This document shows positions 42,883 through 54,000 of a stretch of DNA of 64,000 nucleotides, in pieces. The DNA lies in NCBI GenBank assembly GCA_013115135.1, contig JABANP010000109.1, positions 62,001 through 126,000 on the forward strand, read 5' to 3'. The notes beneath the pieces were generated by a model, which was given only the letters and a program-made list of their open reading frames with translations, had not been told where the DNA came from and searched no databases. The stretch's first letter is position 1, and each line of letters opens with the position of its first letter. The position numbers were made by a program, and so were the translations under genes. The stretch comes from Perkinsus olseni. Its lineage: Eukaryota > Perkinsozoa > Perkinsida > Perkinsidae.

Positions 42883-43589
42883 GGTAAACAACTACGGCTA
42901 CTACCAAGCATTAATCAACTCGGCCTCCATCTTGACCTATTTGGTATCTTACTAGGTCGACCTCAAAGATATTCACAGCAACCAACCCACGCATACGAAG
43001 CGTCGAGAGTACTAAGCACATTACTACTCCTCGAACCAGCCCTACCACTGGAAACACGTCTGCCACACCGCCTGGGCCGAAATTGGCAAAGCAGGGGCAT
43101 CGCAGGGGCGCGCTGGGATGAAATCGATCACGTGATCGATTATTCCGCGCATCGTGAGAGATGGTGATGGAAGGGCTGGCTGAGCTTACCCGAGCCACAG
43201 AGAACTCAGTAGTAGTCCGGTACGGTGTACTTGTACATATACCACTACCCTCGGAAGATCTCGGCGTCGCGCGCCACGAAATTCCTGTTGCTATGTGGAT
43301 CGGTCGCATCCAGGATGGTCTCATCTCGTCCCGTTTTACTAGGACGAGCTTCTCACCTTCTACCGCCAGTAGCGGTAGAAGGCAGCTCCGCTACTCCTCA
43401 CTGGAAGTACCAGCTATTTATCGCTGCGGTTGTAACGAACGAACCCGTAAGAGATCACACATGCCGACTGTCAGGGCCCCTGACTCCGGGGAGGTGAACG
43501 ATCGGAAGAAGCTAGGGAGTGCGCTATCTTGACCAATTTTGTATCTTGCACGCTCAACCTAAAGATACATTTCAGTTCCTCTGTGCCCC
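42883..43589. other. Shared promoter region, divergent genes
   Basis: It separates RPL26 (-) from the methyltransferase (+). It contains the perfect palindrome AATCGATCACGTGATCGATT (43122-43141) and a 10-bp-arm hairpin on CTTCTACCGC near 43357-43381. Confidence 0.5.
43122..43141. promoter_or_regulatory. 20-bp perfect palindrome with E-box core
   Basis: AATCGATCACGTGATCGATT has CACGTG at the centre. The identical 20-mer recurs at 49929-49948. The position between divergent genes suggests a transcription-factor dimer site, which is inference. Confidence 0.55.
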
Positions 43590-44486
43590 ATGTCCTCTCT
43601 CCCAGCCTTGCCCACTGTGAAGGGGTATATGCCGACCTCAGACGATCTCGCCGAGGCAGACCAAGTCATCTCACAGGCCGCCGAAGTCCCCGAATTTTGG
43701 GCCAAAAAATACGAAAAAGATGCGGTGAAAAATTGGGACCTTTTCTACAAGCGAAACAAAACCAACTTCTTCAAAGACCGACACTACCTCGTCACTGAGT
43801 TCGGCGAAGTTGCTCGCAGTGACTCATTCCTCGGTTCCAAAGAGACGGGGCTGTTGGTGGAAATTGGCTGTGGCGTCGGCAACGCTGTAATCCCTCTGGC
43901 GGAGGCCTGCCCGAATCTTTCCATCCTCGCCACTGACTGCAGTAGTGTCGCGATTGGGCTCCTCGATGAGAGGTTGAAGACAGAAGAGGCCTCGGTGGCC
44001 CAGAGGATCTCTACCAGGGTCATTGACGCCACCAGTGCTGAGTTCCCTCCGAAGGACTTGGTCGGGTCGGCCGATTTTGTGTTGTTGCTCTTTTGCCTGA
44101 GCGCCATCTCGGAAGCTCATTACTCGTCTATTGTGGACGGGTGTCGGAAGATCCTCAAGCCCGGTGGAATAGTGCTCTTCCGAGATTACGGAAAATACGA
44201 TTTGGCGCAGTTGCGGTTCTCGAAGGACAAGGGAAGGGCAGCGACGGCATCGCGGCTGCCCGGCGAGGAGGATTTCTACGTTCGCCAGGACGGGACTCGG
44301 GCTAAGTTCTTCACCGAGGAATCTTTGGTTGATCTGTGGGAAAGACAGGGAGGGTTGGAGAGAGTGGAGCTGCTCACGCATCGAAGATGCGTTGTTAATA
44401 GGAAGCAAGGAAAGGAGATGAAGCGGGTGTGGATCCAGGCTAAGTGGCGAGTCCCTCTCCCCAATGATAGTCACGTTTCTCTGTAG
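43590..44486 (+). CDS. METTL6-like tRNA m3C methyltransferase
   Basis: 298 residues, intronless. It carries the N-terminal KNWDLFYKRNKTNFFKDRHYL segment, the SAM-binding motif LVEIGCGVGNAVIPL (about residues 90-104), the post-I acidic ATDCS, LLLFCLSAI, LKPGGIVLFRDYGKYDLAQL, YVRQDGTRAKFF, and the C-terminal RRCVVNRKQGKEMKRVWIQAKW. These are the signatures of the METTL2/6/8 family, which makes 3-methylcytidine at position 32 of tRNAs. The lack of a mitochondrial leader and the compact size favour METTL6. The ATG at 43590 is the first in frame after the shared promoter region. Confidence 0.9.
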   Translation: MSSLPALPTVKGYMPTSDDLAEADQVISQAAEVPEFWAKKYEKDAVKNWDLFYKRNKTNFFKDRHYLVTEFGEVARSDSFLGSKETGLLVEIGCGVGNAVIPLAEACPNLSILATDCSSVAIGLLDERLKTEEASVAQRISTRVIDATSAEFPPKDLVGSADFVLLLFCLSAISEAHYSSIVDGCRKILKPGGIVLFRDYGKYDLAQLRFSKDKGRAATASRLPGEEDFYVRQDGTRAKFFTEESLVDLWERQGGLERVELLTHRRCVVNRKQGKEMKRVWIQAKWRVPLPNDSHVSL

Positions 44487-45052
44487 CTCGGTGCTGTTCT
44501 CGTTACAGGTGGAAGTGTTAATTACAGCGGTGAGGGGTTTTGGGGATTGGCCCTACCACAACGATCGGACGATCCACCGGAGTTGTCCCGGCTTCGGCTC
44601 TCTCCCATCTATAGGAGTAGTTCTCCAGGTTAATCGATACGGTATCTCTTATCGATGGTCCAGCGTGGGGCGGATGGTCCCCTTGTACCTGAGGGATTCT
44701 AGTGGCTTGGTTGTACTGTGATTCTTAGTATGTTGCATCAAGTTCACGACAGTGGGAAGATAGACTTCAAATTCCAATTCACTCGTAACTGTAATTTATG
44801 GTTTACGAATCGACGTTGTTGGTTAGTGCGCCATGTTGCCGTTATTGATGGTCTGATTCTTCATACTGCTCCAAGTGTAACAGACTTTCTGCTGTAATTC
44901 GGACGTATCTTAGGTCGACCCACGGCGATCGCGGGAAGGTCGATTACGTCGGGCCACCTCTATGGGAATCTTTCTAGGGTGATACCATGCGTTCGGCGTG
45001 TTCTTATTTCCAGCCACCGACTGCGCTCTGGCTTTGAAGTTCATAATTTTTC
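44487..45052. other. Intergenic
   Basis: Between the methyltransferase and the Dna2 gene. No gene or repeat recognised. Confidence 0.5.
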
Positions 45053-48000
45053 ATGTCATCTGCGCGGACATCGACGAGAGCCTCGTCAGGCCGGCGACTG
45101 ACTCCGGCGAAGCGGTGCTCGTCAGCTAGAGATGAAGATATTACTTGGTCTCCTGGAAAGAGGAAGAAATTGGAGACGTCCAAGGGGCCTCCGAGCATGG
45201 GGACTGAGAGGGAGGCGCAGTGCTACTTGAAAAGTAGCCAGAGTGGGGTCACTGCTGCTACGCTGAGCTCAACACCGAGGATTGTGCGGGTGGCGAGGCT
45301 GCGGGAGAGAGTGAGAAGTAATGGTAGTCAGCTGGGGGATGATGATGGACTCGCGGCGAAGGAGGAGCAGGAGTTGATGAGAAATATCAGGCCTTGTGCA
45401 ACGCAGATGGACACCTTCGATCGGGAGGAGGAACTGGAGCTGTTAGAAGCAGCTGAGATGATAGAGGCGGGGGAGATGAGTATGGGGCAACAGTCAGGGG
45501 GCAGCTCGTGGAGTAGCAGTTGCCAAAGGAGTGGTATGAATCAAATCCCGACGCAAGTGCAAGCGTCGTCAATGCCGGTGCGTGAGAATCAGTTTAATGC
45601 TGTTAATGTGATTCGGAGCCCTCCTCCATTGAGGGAGGGCTTACCGTCGTCATCACCTCCGAGTGCTCCTTTACGAAAGCCTGCTAGACCTTCGGGAGAG
45701 AGGAAGCTGATCCCCGGCACACAAGTTAATGACGATTGGAGTGACATCGAGCTTGATGATCTAGAGGCGGCCTGCACTCAGGTGAGAGTTGGTGGAGATG
45801 TGGTAGTGAATGTTGCTTCCCTTTTCCGCTTTCCGTGCTAGGTTGAGTGTGCAGTAGCAGCATTGAAGGAGCCAGCAGCGGAAACTGCTAAGGGAGTTGA
45901 TTATGATGACGACTTTGGATCATTGGCTTCGGAGGACCTTCTAGCTGCGATGGAGGAGATCGAGGCTGCGGCAGAGCGAGCGGCAGGTGAGGGGTGATGG
46001 CTGCGGGGTGGGAGGGCCTCGAGTAAGTTTGCGCAATTGCAAAGGGAGCTCTTTGGCTTTAAGTGGTGGGGATTCGTTCGAAAGACATGGGCTTGCGAGA
46101 CAAGGTTGAGAAAAATCGCGAAAATAATTCCGCCGCCGGGAATTGAACCCGGGTCTCCCGCGTGACAGGCGGGAATACTCACCACTATACTACAGCGGAT
46201 CTGTTATTGTAGGTGTTCATTTCAAGTAGTGCAGTCGAGCCACCCTCAGGTACCGATGAGCAACCCCCGTGGGGCAAATGGGCGAAGCACATCGAGAGCC
46301 GCTTGAGCAGCGAAAAGCCTCAGATCAACTCACCGGCTCACGAAGTGAGTCAATTGTGGTAGCAGCGTTGGTCCGAGGTGGTAGGACGATCAATGCTGCT
46401 AACGCTGAATGAAGCCAATATCATCTCTCCTCACGCCTTCGTTCAGGTCCACCTGACTCTTGAGAATGGTAAAGTGGTGATCCTGAAAGGTCCCTGGTAC
46501 TGGTTCTGGCAAGGTCACTGCAATAAGCTCGTGCTCGCTGGGGATCCGGTTAACCTAGTATTGGCGGATGAGAAGGACGCCGAGGCTCCTGTGGTCACCT
46601 GCGGGGAGACAGGCAACTTTCTCATATTTCACCCGTCTATTCTCCTGTCCGGGACGACGGTCTCGAACGCTCTGCCTTGCCACAGGAAGACGCTGCTGCA
46701 ACATCTTCTTAGTGATGTTGGTTACGGAGCGCAGAATAACATCTACGCTACAGTCGGCAACGCCGTTCACGCGATACTGCAAAGTTCTCTGATGTTCGGT
46801 CGAGGTCGACTGGATGAGGGTTACGTCCGTCAGGCTGTCGAAGAGTCTAAGATGGATTTGTGGTTTAGCGGGTTCAGTAATGCCTCCGTACTGGAGCGCC
46901 ACGTGAGGGAAAGAGTACCGCAAATCGCGAAGTGGCTAAGTGAGGTAATACCGGCGAAATTTAGTCGAATGATCGCGGCTGAGCAAAACGTCCATTGCCA
47001 AAAATTTGGGCTGAAGGGGAAGATAGACGCCGTGATGGAGCTGACTGGAGGGCAGGGGAAGGTCTGTCTCGGGATCAAGACGGGGAAGCCTTGGCACACT
47101 CATATGGGGCAAGTGATGCTGTATCATCTCCTCATGATGAACCTGTACGGGGAGGAGGCGGTGAAGGGCGGCCTGCTGGAGGTTGGGTATTTCAATGGGA
47201 ATAGAAATCAGAGGGGGCCTCCGGGAGGAGCTCCACCGTCTGCTGAAGTTAGCGAGGTAGGCTTTCAAGTTCAGTTGACGAAGGAGTGGTATAACGCTCT
47301 TCATGTTCGGCGAGAAAATTCTAATTTGATCCAAGTTAGCAGTACTCGTGATAGTAATTTCCCCATACCATAACTTCCGCACTTCCTGGAGTCGCGCCAA
47401 CAATGCTTGCAGTTCTCATTACCGATCAACAGTAGAGATGGGCAGAATTACAGTTCCCACTACGGAACGATACGGCCCACTCACACTGATCGTTAGCCTG
47501 GCAAGTACTGTTGATTCAGTCATGCTACTATCTGTCTTATCACTCAGAAGTGCTTCAGTGTACCTCCCCCCTGTTCGCCCATCAGTAGCCCCCTTCTCTG
47601 CTGTCCATATTAGGTAACCCCCAACCCTACTGAGCTCGATAATCTGGTTTGTGTCCGAAATACATTGGCGTTGCATTTAGCGCGGAAGACTCTACCGCCT
47701 CCCATAGGCTCCAAGAGGGAGTGTGAGAGGTAATAGGGGCGTGGAAATGGGCAGATAATATCTTTTTTCGAGCGGAACTGTATTTCCATGATGCTGTTGG
47801 TGAGAATTCCTACTCTGATTTTTAACGCTTCAGTTTCAATAAGGTTTCATGCGAAGTTGTATTATCATGTTCATCTAAGGACCTCTTTGCTTCTGCTATT
47901 AATATCATGTTGATCATGCATTGCTAGACTATGTTGATTCTAAGGCGAAATAACCGAAGGGAAAAGCTATCGTTTTACCTTTTTACCTTTACCTTACGTT

Positions 48001-51000
48001 TTTATGTGTGTCTTTTAGAGGTGGGCGACAGTACGCCAGTACGGTTGCCCAACTCTAGTGTCTTTTGTAGCCTTAAATATTTCTCGACATCTCAGGTGTC
48101 CACTCGCCCCTCACTGTGTAGCGGCACATGTCGTATTGGAGAAACGGTGAGAGCGAATTTCCTGGCGCGCGGTGATTCCACTAGTTTTGTCCTCAGGAGC
48201 GCAACAGAATTCGGCTGTGCTCCTCCTGTTGTCGTTGATTCGTCTACGGCCTTTTGGATGGGTATATACGAAAATGGTGGAGGTGGTTGCGGAGGGAAGA
48301 GCGCGCTGGTACTGCGGGTTTAGGGGCGGTAGGGGCCTCGACCAGCGTAGAGGTTCTCATGGGACCTGCGGCACTCCTCCCTCCTGTCCGTCGAGTATTC
48401 ACGCCAGCCGTTCCCGCTATTGGCGCGAGACGTGAACTGGCTGGTCGTTGGTTGCGTCTTAGTTTTTGACTCTATCGCAGCCTCGATCCTCTTCCCACTC
48501 AGTTTCTCTGTTCGTTGCGCCTTTAGTCGTCGTAGAATTTCTTTGCGAAGGAAGTATTTTTTGGTGGGTTTTTTTTTCCGGAATGCTTCCTCTGGTATTG
48601 ATGTGTTCGACTGTGTGTTCTTAACCGGCGCCTTGTTTATTAATCATATATTTTTACTATTTTATATATAATATCACGCAAGTTATCGATAATATATATT
48701 ATCTCCAGGGACTTTTATTTGTTACCAATATAATATGGAAATGAAACCATGGGCATAAAATATGAATATTATATAGTATTAATAAATAATGATAGCGCTT
48801 AGCTGGCTTGTATTCATTCTCGTCAGCCGCGGCCTCGACGCCTGAGAGACGGTTGTGGCCGCGTTTGTAGCATAGATATGAATTTGGATGGTTATTGGAG
48901 GTCAATGGCAATCAAGGACACGACCGTCGCTGTTATCGTGGCATAATAATAGGCATAATTTAGCGAGAATCATTTGAACAATCAGTAGTACTGTATAATT
49001 TACAGTGTATATAATATATACAGTGCTACTGATTATCCTAATATATATTATATGTAGCGCCTTCTTCGGAAAGTCCATTATCACAGAACATGATGCACCC
49101 AGCCATGCAAGACAACAAGTCTACTTAATCTGTCTTATTCTGCGAGCTGGGGCTAGTACTGAGCGGTCAGACTTCAACTATATAGCGCTTTAGGAAACCA
49201 ACACCATGTCGTTATGTATTAGTGAGACGATGCGGGGGATGGATGGTATGAGCCAGCGTCTCCAAGCGACTGTCTTCGATGCCATAGCTCGATCTCTCGA
49301 CTTGAAAAGTCGCAAGAACAGGATGAGGAGGTTCTCTATTGTTAGGTGACCATGCTCCAGTAGACGTCCTGGAGAAGGCTCGTGTGATGGAAATATCCCT
49401 CATTGAAGGCAAGCAAATATGGCGGGTAGAAGGAGAGGGTTGTGGCCAGGAGATCACGTCAGGAGACGAACTACACGTGAGGTTGGGCGGGGCGCTCGGA
49501 GGTGTTGGTTGTTGAGCGGTTCCACTCGAACTAGCATGCAGAGGCCTGGCTGGGTCTGAATCGGCGCTGTGGGGGCGATAGTTACTGAGGCCTTAACGCT
49601 GGATGAAGAATGTCTATCGATGACTTAGAGAAGTCTTTGAGCTTCTTAGATTTTTATCGGAAACCCAAGAAGAACGTGTTCCCAGTTTTTTCGCTCGGAA
49701 CTAAATTTCTGAGGCGTTAATGGAATTTGTGCTAAGTATCATTCTGAGTTCAATATTAGGCGGAAGTAAGAATAACATCAGACCTGTTTGTAATCAATAG
49801 CATTATCGGGAAATGTGTTCTTCAACTGTGGAGGAGCAGGAATGGTTTTTGACAGACTCTGCGTGGCTGCATATTACCTTTGGTTGATCACGCATGATCT
49901 TTCACAAGTTTGTAGATGATATCTCCAAAATCGATCACGTGATCGATTCAGGTATCTTATCAGCGTTATGGTCCACGTAACATAGCCACGGGCGAGGTCA
50001 CTGAGGTATCAAGTCAAGGGTCGAGAATGATGGTGGTTTTGTCCATGAGGGATGACGGAATGCCGGACATCCCTCCCACTCATGGCGACATCGAGGACCT
50101 CGAGCGCGTCGCGACTGATGCGAACAAAAGTGTTTACGTCAATTCCAAGCGGTTGTTCAAGCTCACGAGAGTCGACTGGGGCAGTGCTGGCCAGACCAAG
50201 CGGAATCGATCCCTCCTGCTGGAGCTCGCTCACGATAGCAGTGGCAGGGGATGGGCGGCTATTTTGGCGGGAGCAGCGAAAGTGCAACTGCCGAGGCTAC
50301 GGCCGTGGGTGGCGGTCCCGGTGCCATACGAAATCAGACCGGCGTTCGAGACGCTGAATGAGGGACAGAAAAGGGCTGTGTGCGCAGCGCTAGAGCTAGT
50401 TCGTCAGGGTGGCTCAGAATTGACTGGAGATCGATGGGCTCTGCCGGTTTGTGGATACCCTGGAACGGGGAAGTCGAGTATGTTGGCTGTGCTGTTGCTC
50501 GGGTTGAGGTATGGCAGTGAAAGAAGAGTACTGCTGGTCAGCCATACTCATACGGCTGTTGATAATCTGCTATTGAAAGCGAAGGAGTTGGCGGGAAAGA
50601 ACAACTTGAAGGACTTCGAGTAGGTTGGGAGTGAGCTGGTTTATCACTGATAAATTATCAGTTTCACGCTCGTGGGGTGCCGTTGTGGCTGTAGAAAAGT
50701 GTAGCTGAAAAAGCGAAAAATTAACTTCTCTGTTGCAAGTGTTGATACTTGTGTGAGGATTGTGCTTATTTTCGTCTCAAGAACGTAACGCCTGGCGCTG
50801 AAGCCCTCGGAAACTCTTAGAATATTTACGGAATACTACCTCTATGAATGAACATTGCATTGCTGTTTCTACTATAACAAATGCTGTTCATGGTGGGAAT
50901 CATAGCCGTACGGACGTTTTATTTTTGCATGTGCTACGCTCGCTGACGTTCTCTCTGCGTCGCTCCGTTCAGCTTCGTCCGCCTGGGTCGGTCCTCATCG

Positions 51001-54000
51001 ACCTCTGTCAAGCCTGAGCTGGCCGAGCACTACCCTCCGTCAGGATGGCCGTCGGTAGAGAGTATCTCAGATTTTCTCCGCACGAGGGTGAGCAGGTGAA
51101 GCAGGAGGAATCTTTTTTTCTGTCCGTTGCCAGGGCGGTCGACTTGTGGCGTGCACAGCTCTGGCGTGCCACAATGCATTGCTTTGGCCGCCGAAACCGC
51201 CGAATGAGGAGGACGTCCCCACACAGCCGCCCAGAGTTAATTCGAGCCAGCCGAAGGTGCGGATCGGAATTTCCTCTTTTTGCTGCTATGATGAGTTACG
51301 GTATCAGATTCTGGATAAAGGATTGCCACAGCCGCCCGATTTTGATATAGTATTGGTGGATGAAGCGGGTCAAGTAAGATTATCGGGGATTTTTCCGGAC
51401 ATTGTCGACCGTAATTCTCGTATGCAATGATCTTGTAAAACCGCCCTCCGTTTCGACGCGCACCCGACCCTCTGTAAGGGTTGCTACTCAACGGAACCTG
51501 GGGCTCAGGATGGATCCTGGGGATCGGGAGTAGGGTTCTTCAGAAGAACTTCTTCTTCACCTATTCAAGGTGTAACTACGACGAAGGTCTTCTTTCTATA
51601 CTGTATGTATCACTCACTCTTGCTTACGTAAGAGCGACCACTGGCCGTTTGTTTTCGATTGTTAGGACTAATTCCGGGATCGACCCGGTCTGTTTTCAGA
51701 ACACCTTGTGTAACTAGGACTCTATCTTCCGTGAATTTTTCTTGAAGCCTTTGGGCGTTCCAAGTGAGCATGACAGACGCTCTCTGTCTGAGAGTCTCTG
51801 AAGTGGAGATAACAAAAATCGAGTTATTGAGCTCTCAATATTCGAGCCTCCGACACTGAGAGACTCGCTCGAGCCCGGTCAGGATAGCCGCGAAAATGAG
51901 CTGTCTGATTCTTGTCCTCTGCGAGACGCTCTTCGGTCCATGTTATGGGCGTATCGGTATGGGGACGGCGACGCGGGATCGAGGCACCTGCTCAGCGAGA
52001 GCCACGATCTCTACGAGGGCTCCATAGTGGGCTCAGTGTCGGCCTGTCCTCTATTGTCCATTGCAGCGGCCGAGTGCCGAGCAAGTATTCCGCGTAGTGT
52101 TGTGGCATTTCCGCAATTGGCAAGCCTGGGTCTCACACAGCTTGGATACTGCGGCGGTGGATTCTCTTGTTGGGAGTGGGAAGAATGTTTCGGTGGCTCC
52201 GGGGCCCGTCTACGTAGCCCTTTTTCGAGTACGCACCTCGGAGACCTTGATCATTCTGGGCACGTTATTATTGTCCCCGAGCTTCTCGTAAAGCGAAAGC
52301 CGAAATGGAGCGGTTGAGATCTATTCCGACTCGCCTTTCCTTAAGCGGTGTTTCGATGTCGCGGCATTACATACGTTTGGTTTTCGTTGCTAGAATTCTG
52401 TCTAGAAGGGGGAACAGGTCGGCTGCCCTTCTCATCGAGAACGGTGTTCGTCAGCTGAGTGGGTAAGGGAGCGGTTGCTGTGGCCACTGGCCACTGGGTG
52501 ACTCAGTCACCGTGACTGTGGAGGAGTCATTCAAGGGATGTCAGCAAGGCGGTGTCAGCAGATGTTTGGTTGCTGGACAGTCCAGAAAGGCAAGAGGTGT
52601 TCGGTAGGTGAGTTGTGTATTCACTCTCGGTATGTCTTGACCGACCCTCTACGTGTTCGGCAAGCAATGGGTCCGACACGGACGATATTCTCCCGCAAGT
52701 GTTCAAGAAGGCCTCTCAAGTCAACGACCAGAGTACCTAAGTTACTCTAGGAGCCATGGCTCAACGATGATGGCTGATGCTCCACGATTCAATCGTCCTT
52801 GGTATGCTTATTACGGATAATGTCGAAGATATCGTCGAAGGGTTGAAATCCTCTGAAGATCTGAACGGCTCACGGCGATCGCCACCTGTGCTTCGAGCGG
52901 ACTCTACCAAGAGCAGAAACGCATCGCCTGAGTGGTCGTTAGTTGTTCATTGTCAACATCGTCTTGTTGTGGTGCTCTCTGAAGCTGGCTACTCGAGGAG
53001 CTATTCTAGTAGGAGATCAATACCAGTTGCCGCCTGTCGTTAAGGACAGGTGAGAAGAGGGCGCTTGTTATTAGCTGTAGAAAATATTATTCGCTGTTGT
53101 GCTAGAAAATGGTTTCACCCACGCTGTATGTTCGCTTCAGGAAGTGCCGCGATGAGGGCATGTCGGAGACCCTCTTCGCTCGATGCGCCCGCGACATGGC
53201 CTCGATAGAGCTGACGGCCCAGTACAGGATGTGCCGTGGTATACAGAGATTCGTTAATGAGCTCTTTTACGAGGGGAAGCTGAAATGTGGCAGTCGGGAA
53301 GTTGAGGACGCCAAGATGCCGGTAAAGAATCTCTGTGCTGTCACGTGTATCGATTCTCACTTCGTTCGCGATATGAGGGAAGCGAACAACCGGTGGCTAA
53401 AGTCCTAAGACGTTGGTCATGAATTAGTCGTTCAACTGGACGTTGTAAATTCTCTCTATGATTGGATTGATCGAACTGAAAGTCGGTCGTATCATCAGTG
53501 TTATTGTAGAGTGAATAAGGTAGGTCGAAGATCCCATTTAGAACTCTGTTCATTCGCATACTGTGTGCAAACCCCACTAGCGTATTATTTATTCATTGCT
53601 CATGCGAGAGAGACAGTTGCGCAGTCACAGACAATTCTACACTGTATTTTATCGAGACAATTTTGCTGCTTGGCGGCTCTTCCAGGGTTAATTCTAGCAG
53701 CTCGTGAAGCATCGCGCATTCGTCCTGTGGGCCTATGAGGTCTTCACGACTTTGCAAAACTAGTCATCGAATGGTCCCTCTCAGCGCGTCTTCACGACAG
53801 CCCTGGCGGGTCCCTGGATAGAGGAGATGTGGAATCCCGAGCAACCGGTTGTGATGATAGATGTTAGTCAATGGCGATCAGCTGCTAACGAGAAGTTCAT
53901 AGCGGCAGCGGATGAGAAAGAGGATGGCAGGGTTTACAGTCGAGCGGAGGCCCAGGTGACGTGACGCCCTAATCTCCCACTTTCTGACTGTCTGCCGTCC

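Larger units (their letters stand above)
47374..50026 (+). other. Large intronic interval of Dna2
   Basis: No coding segment of Dna2 was recognised here. It holds the 42-bp transposon (48016-48057), AT-rich stretches (48640-48790), an imperfect palindrome of about 55 bp around CAGTAGTACTGTATA (48983-49035) and the second copy of the 20-bp palindrome (49929-49948). It may hide a small exon coding the iron-sulphur cysteines of Dna2. Confidence 0.45.

Noticed and set aside
47437..47600. TAGAGATGGGCA near 47437 and GCCCATCAGTA near 47580, resembling ends of the 42-bp element family
   Set aside because: The ends match only partly and there is no 8-bp target duplication.
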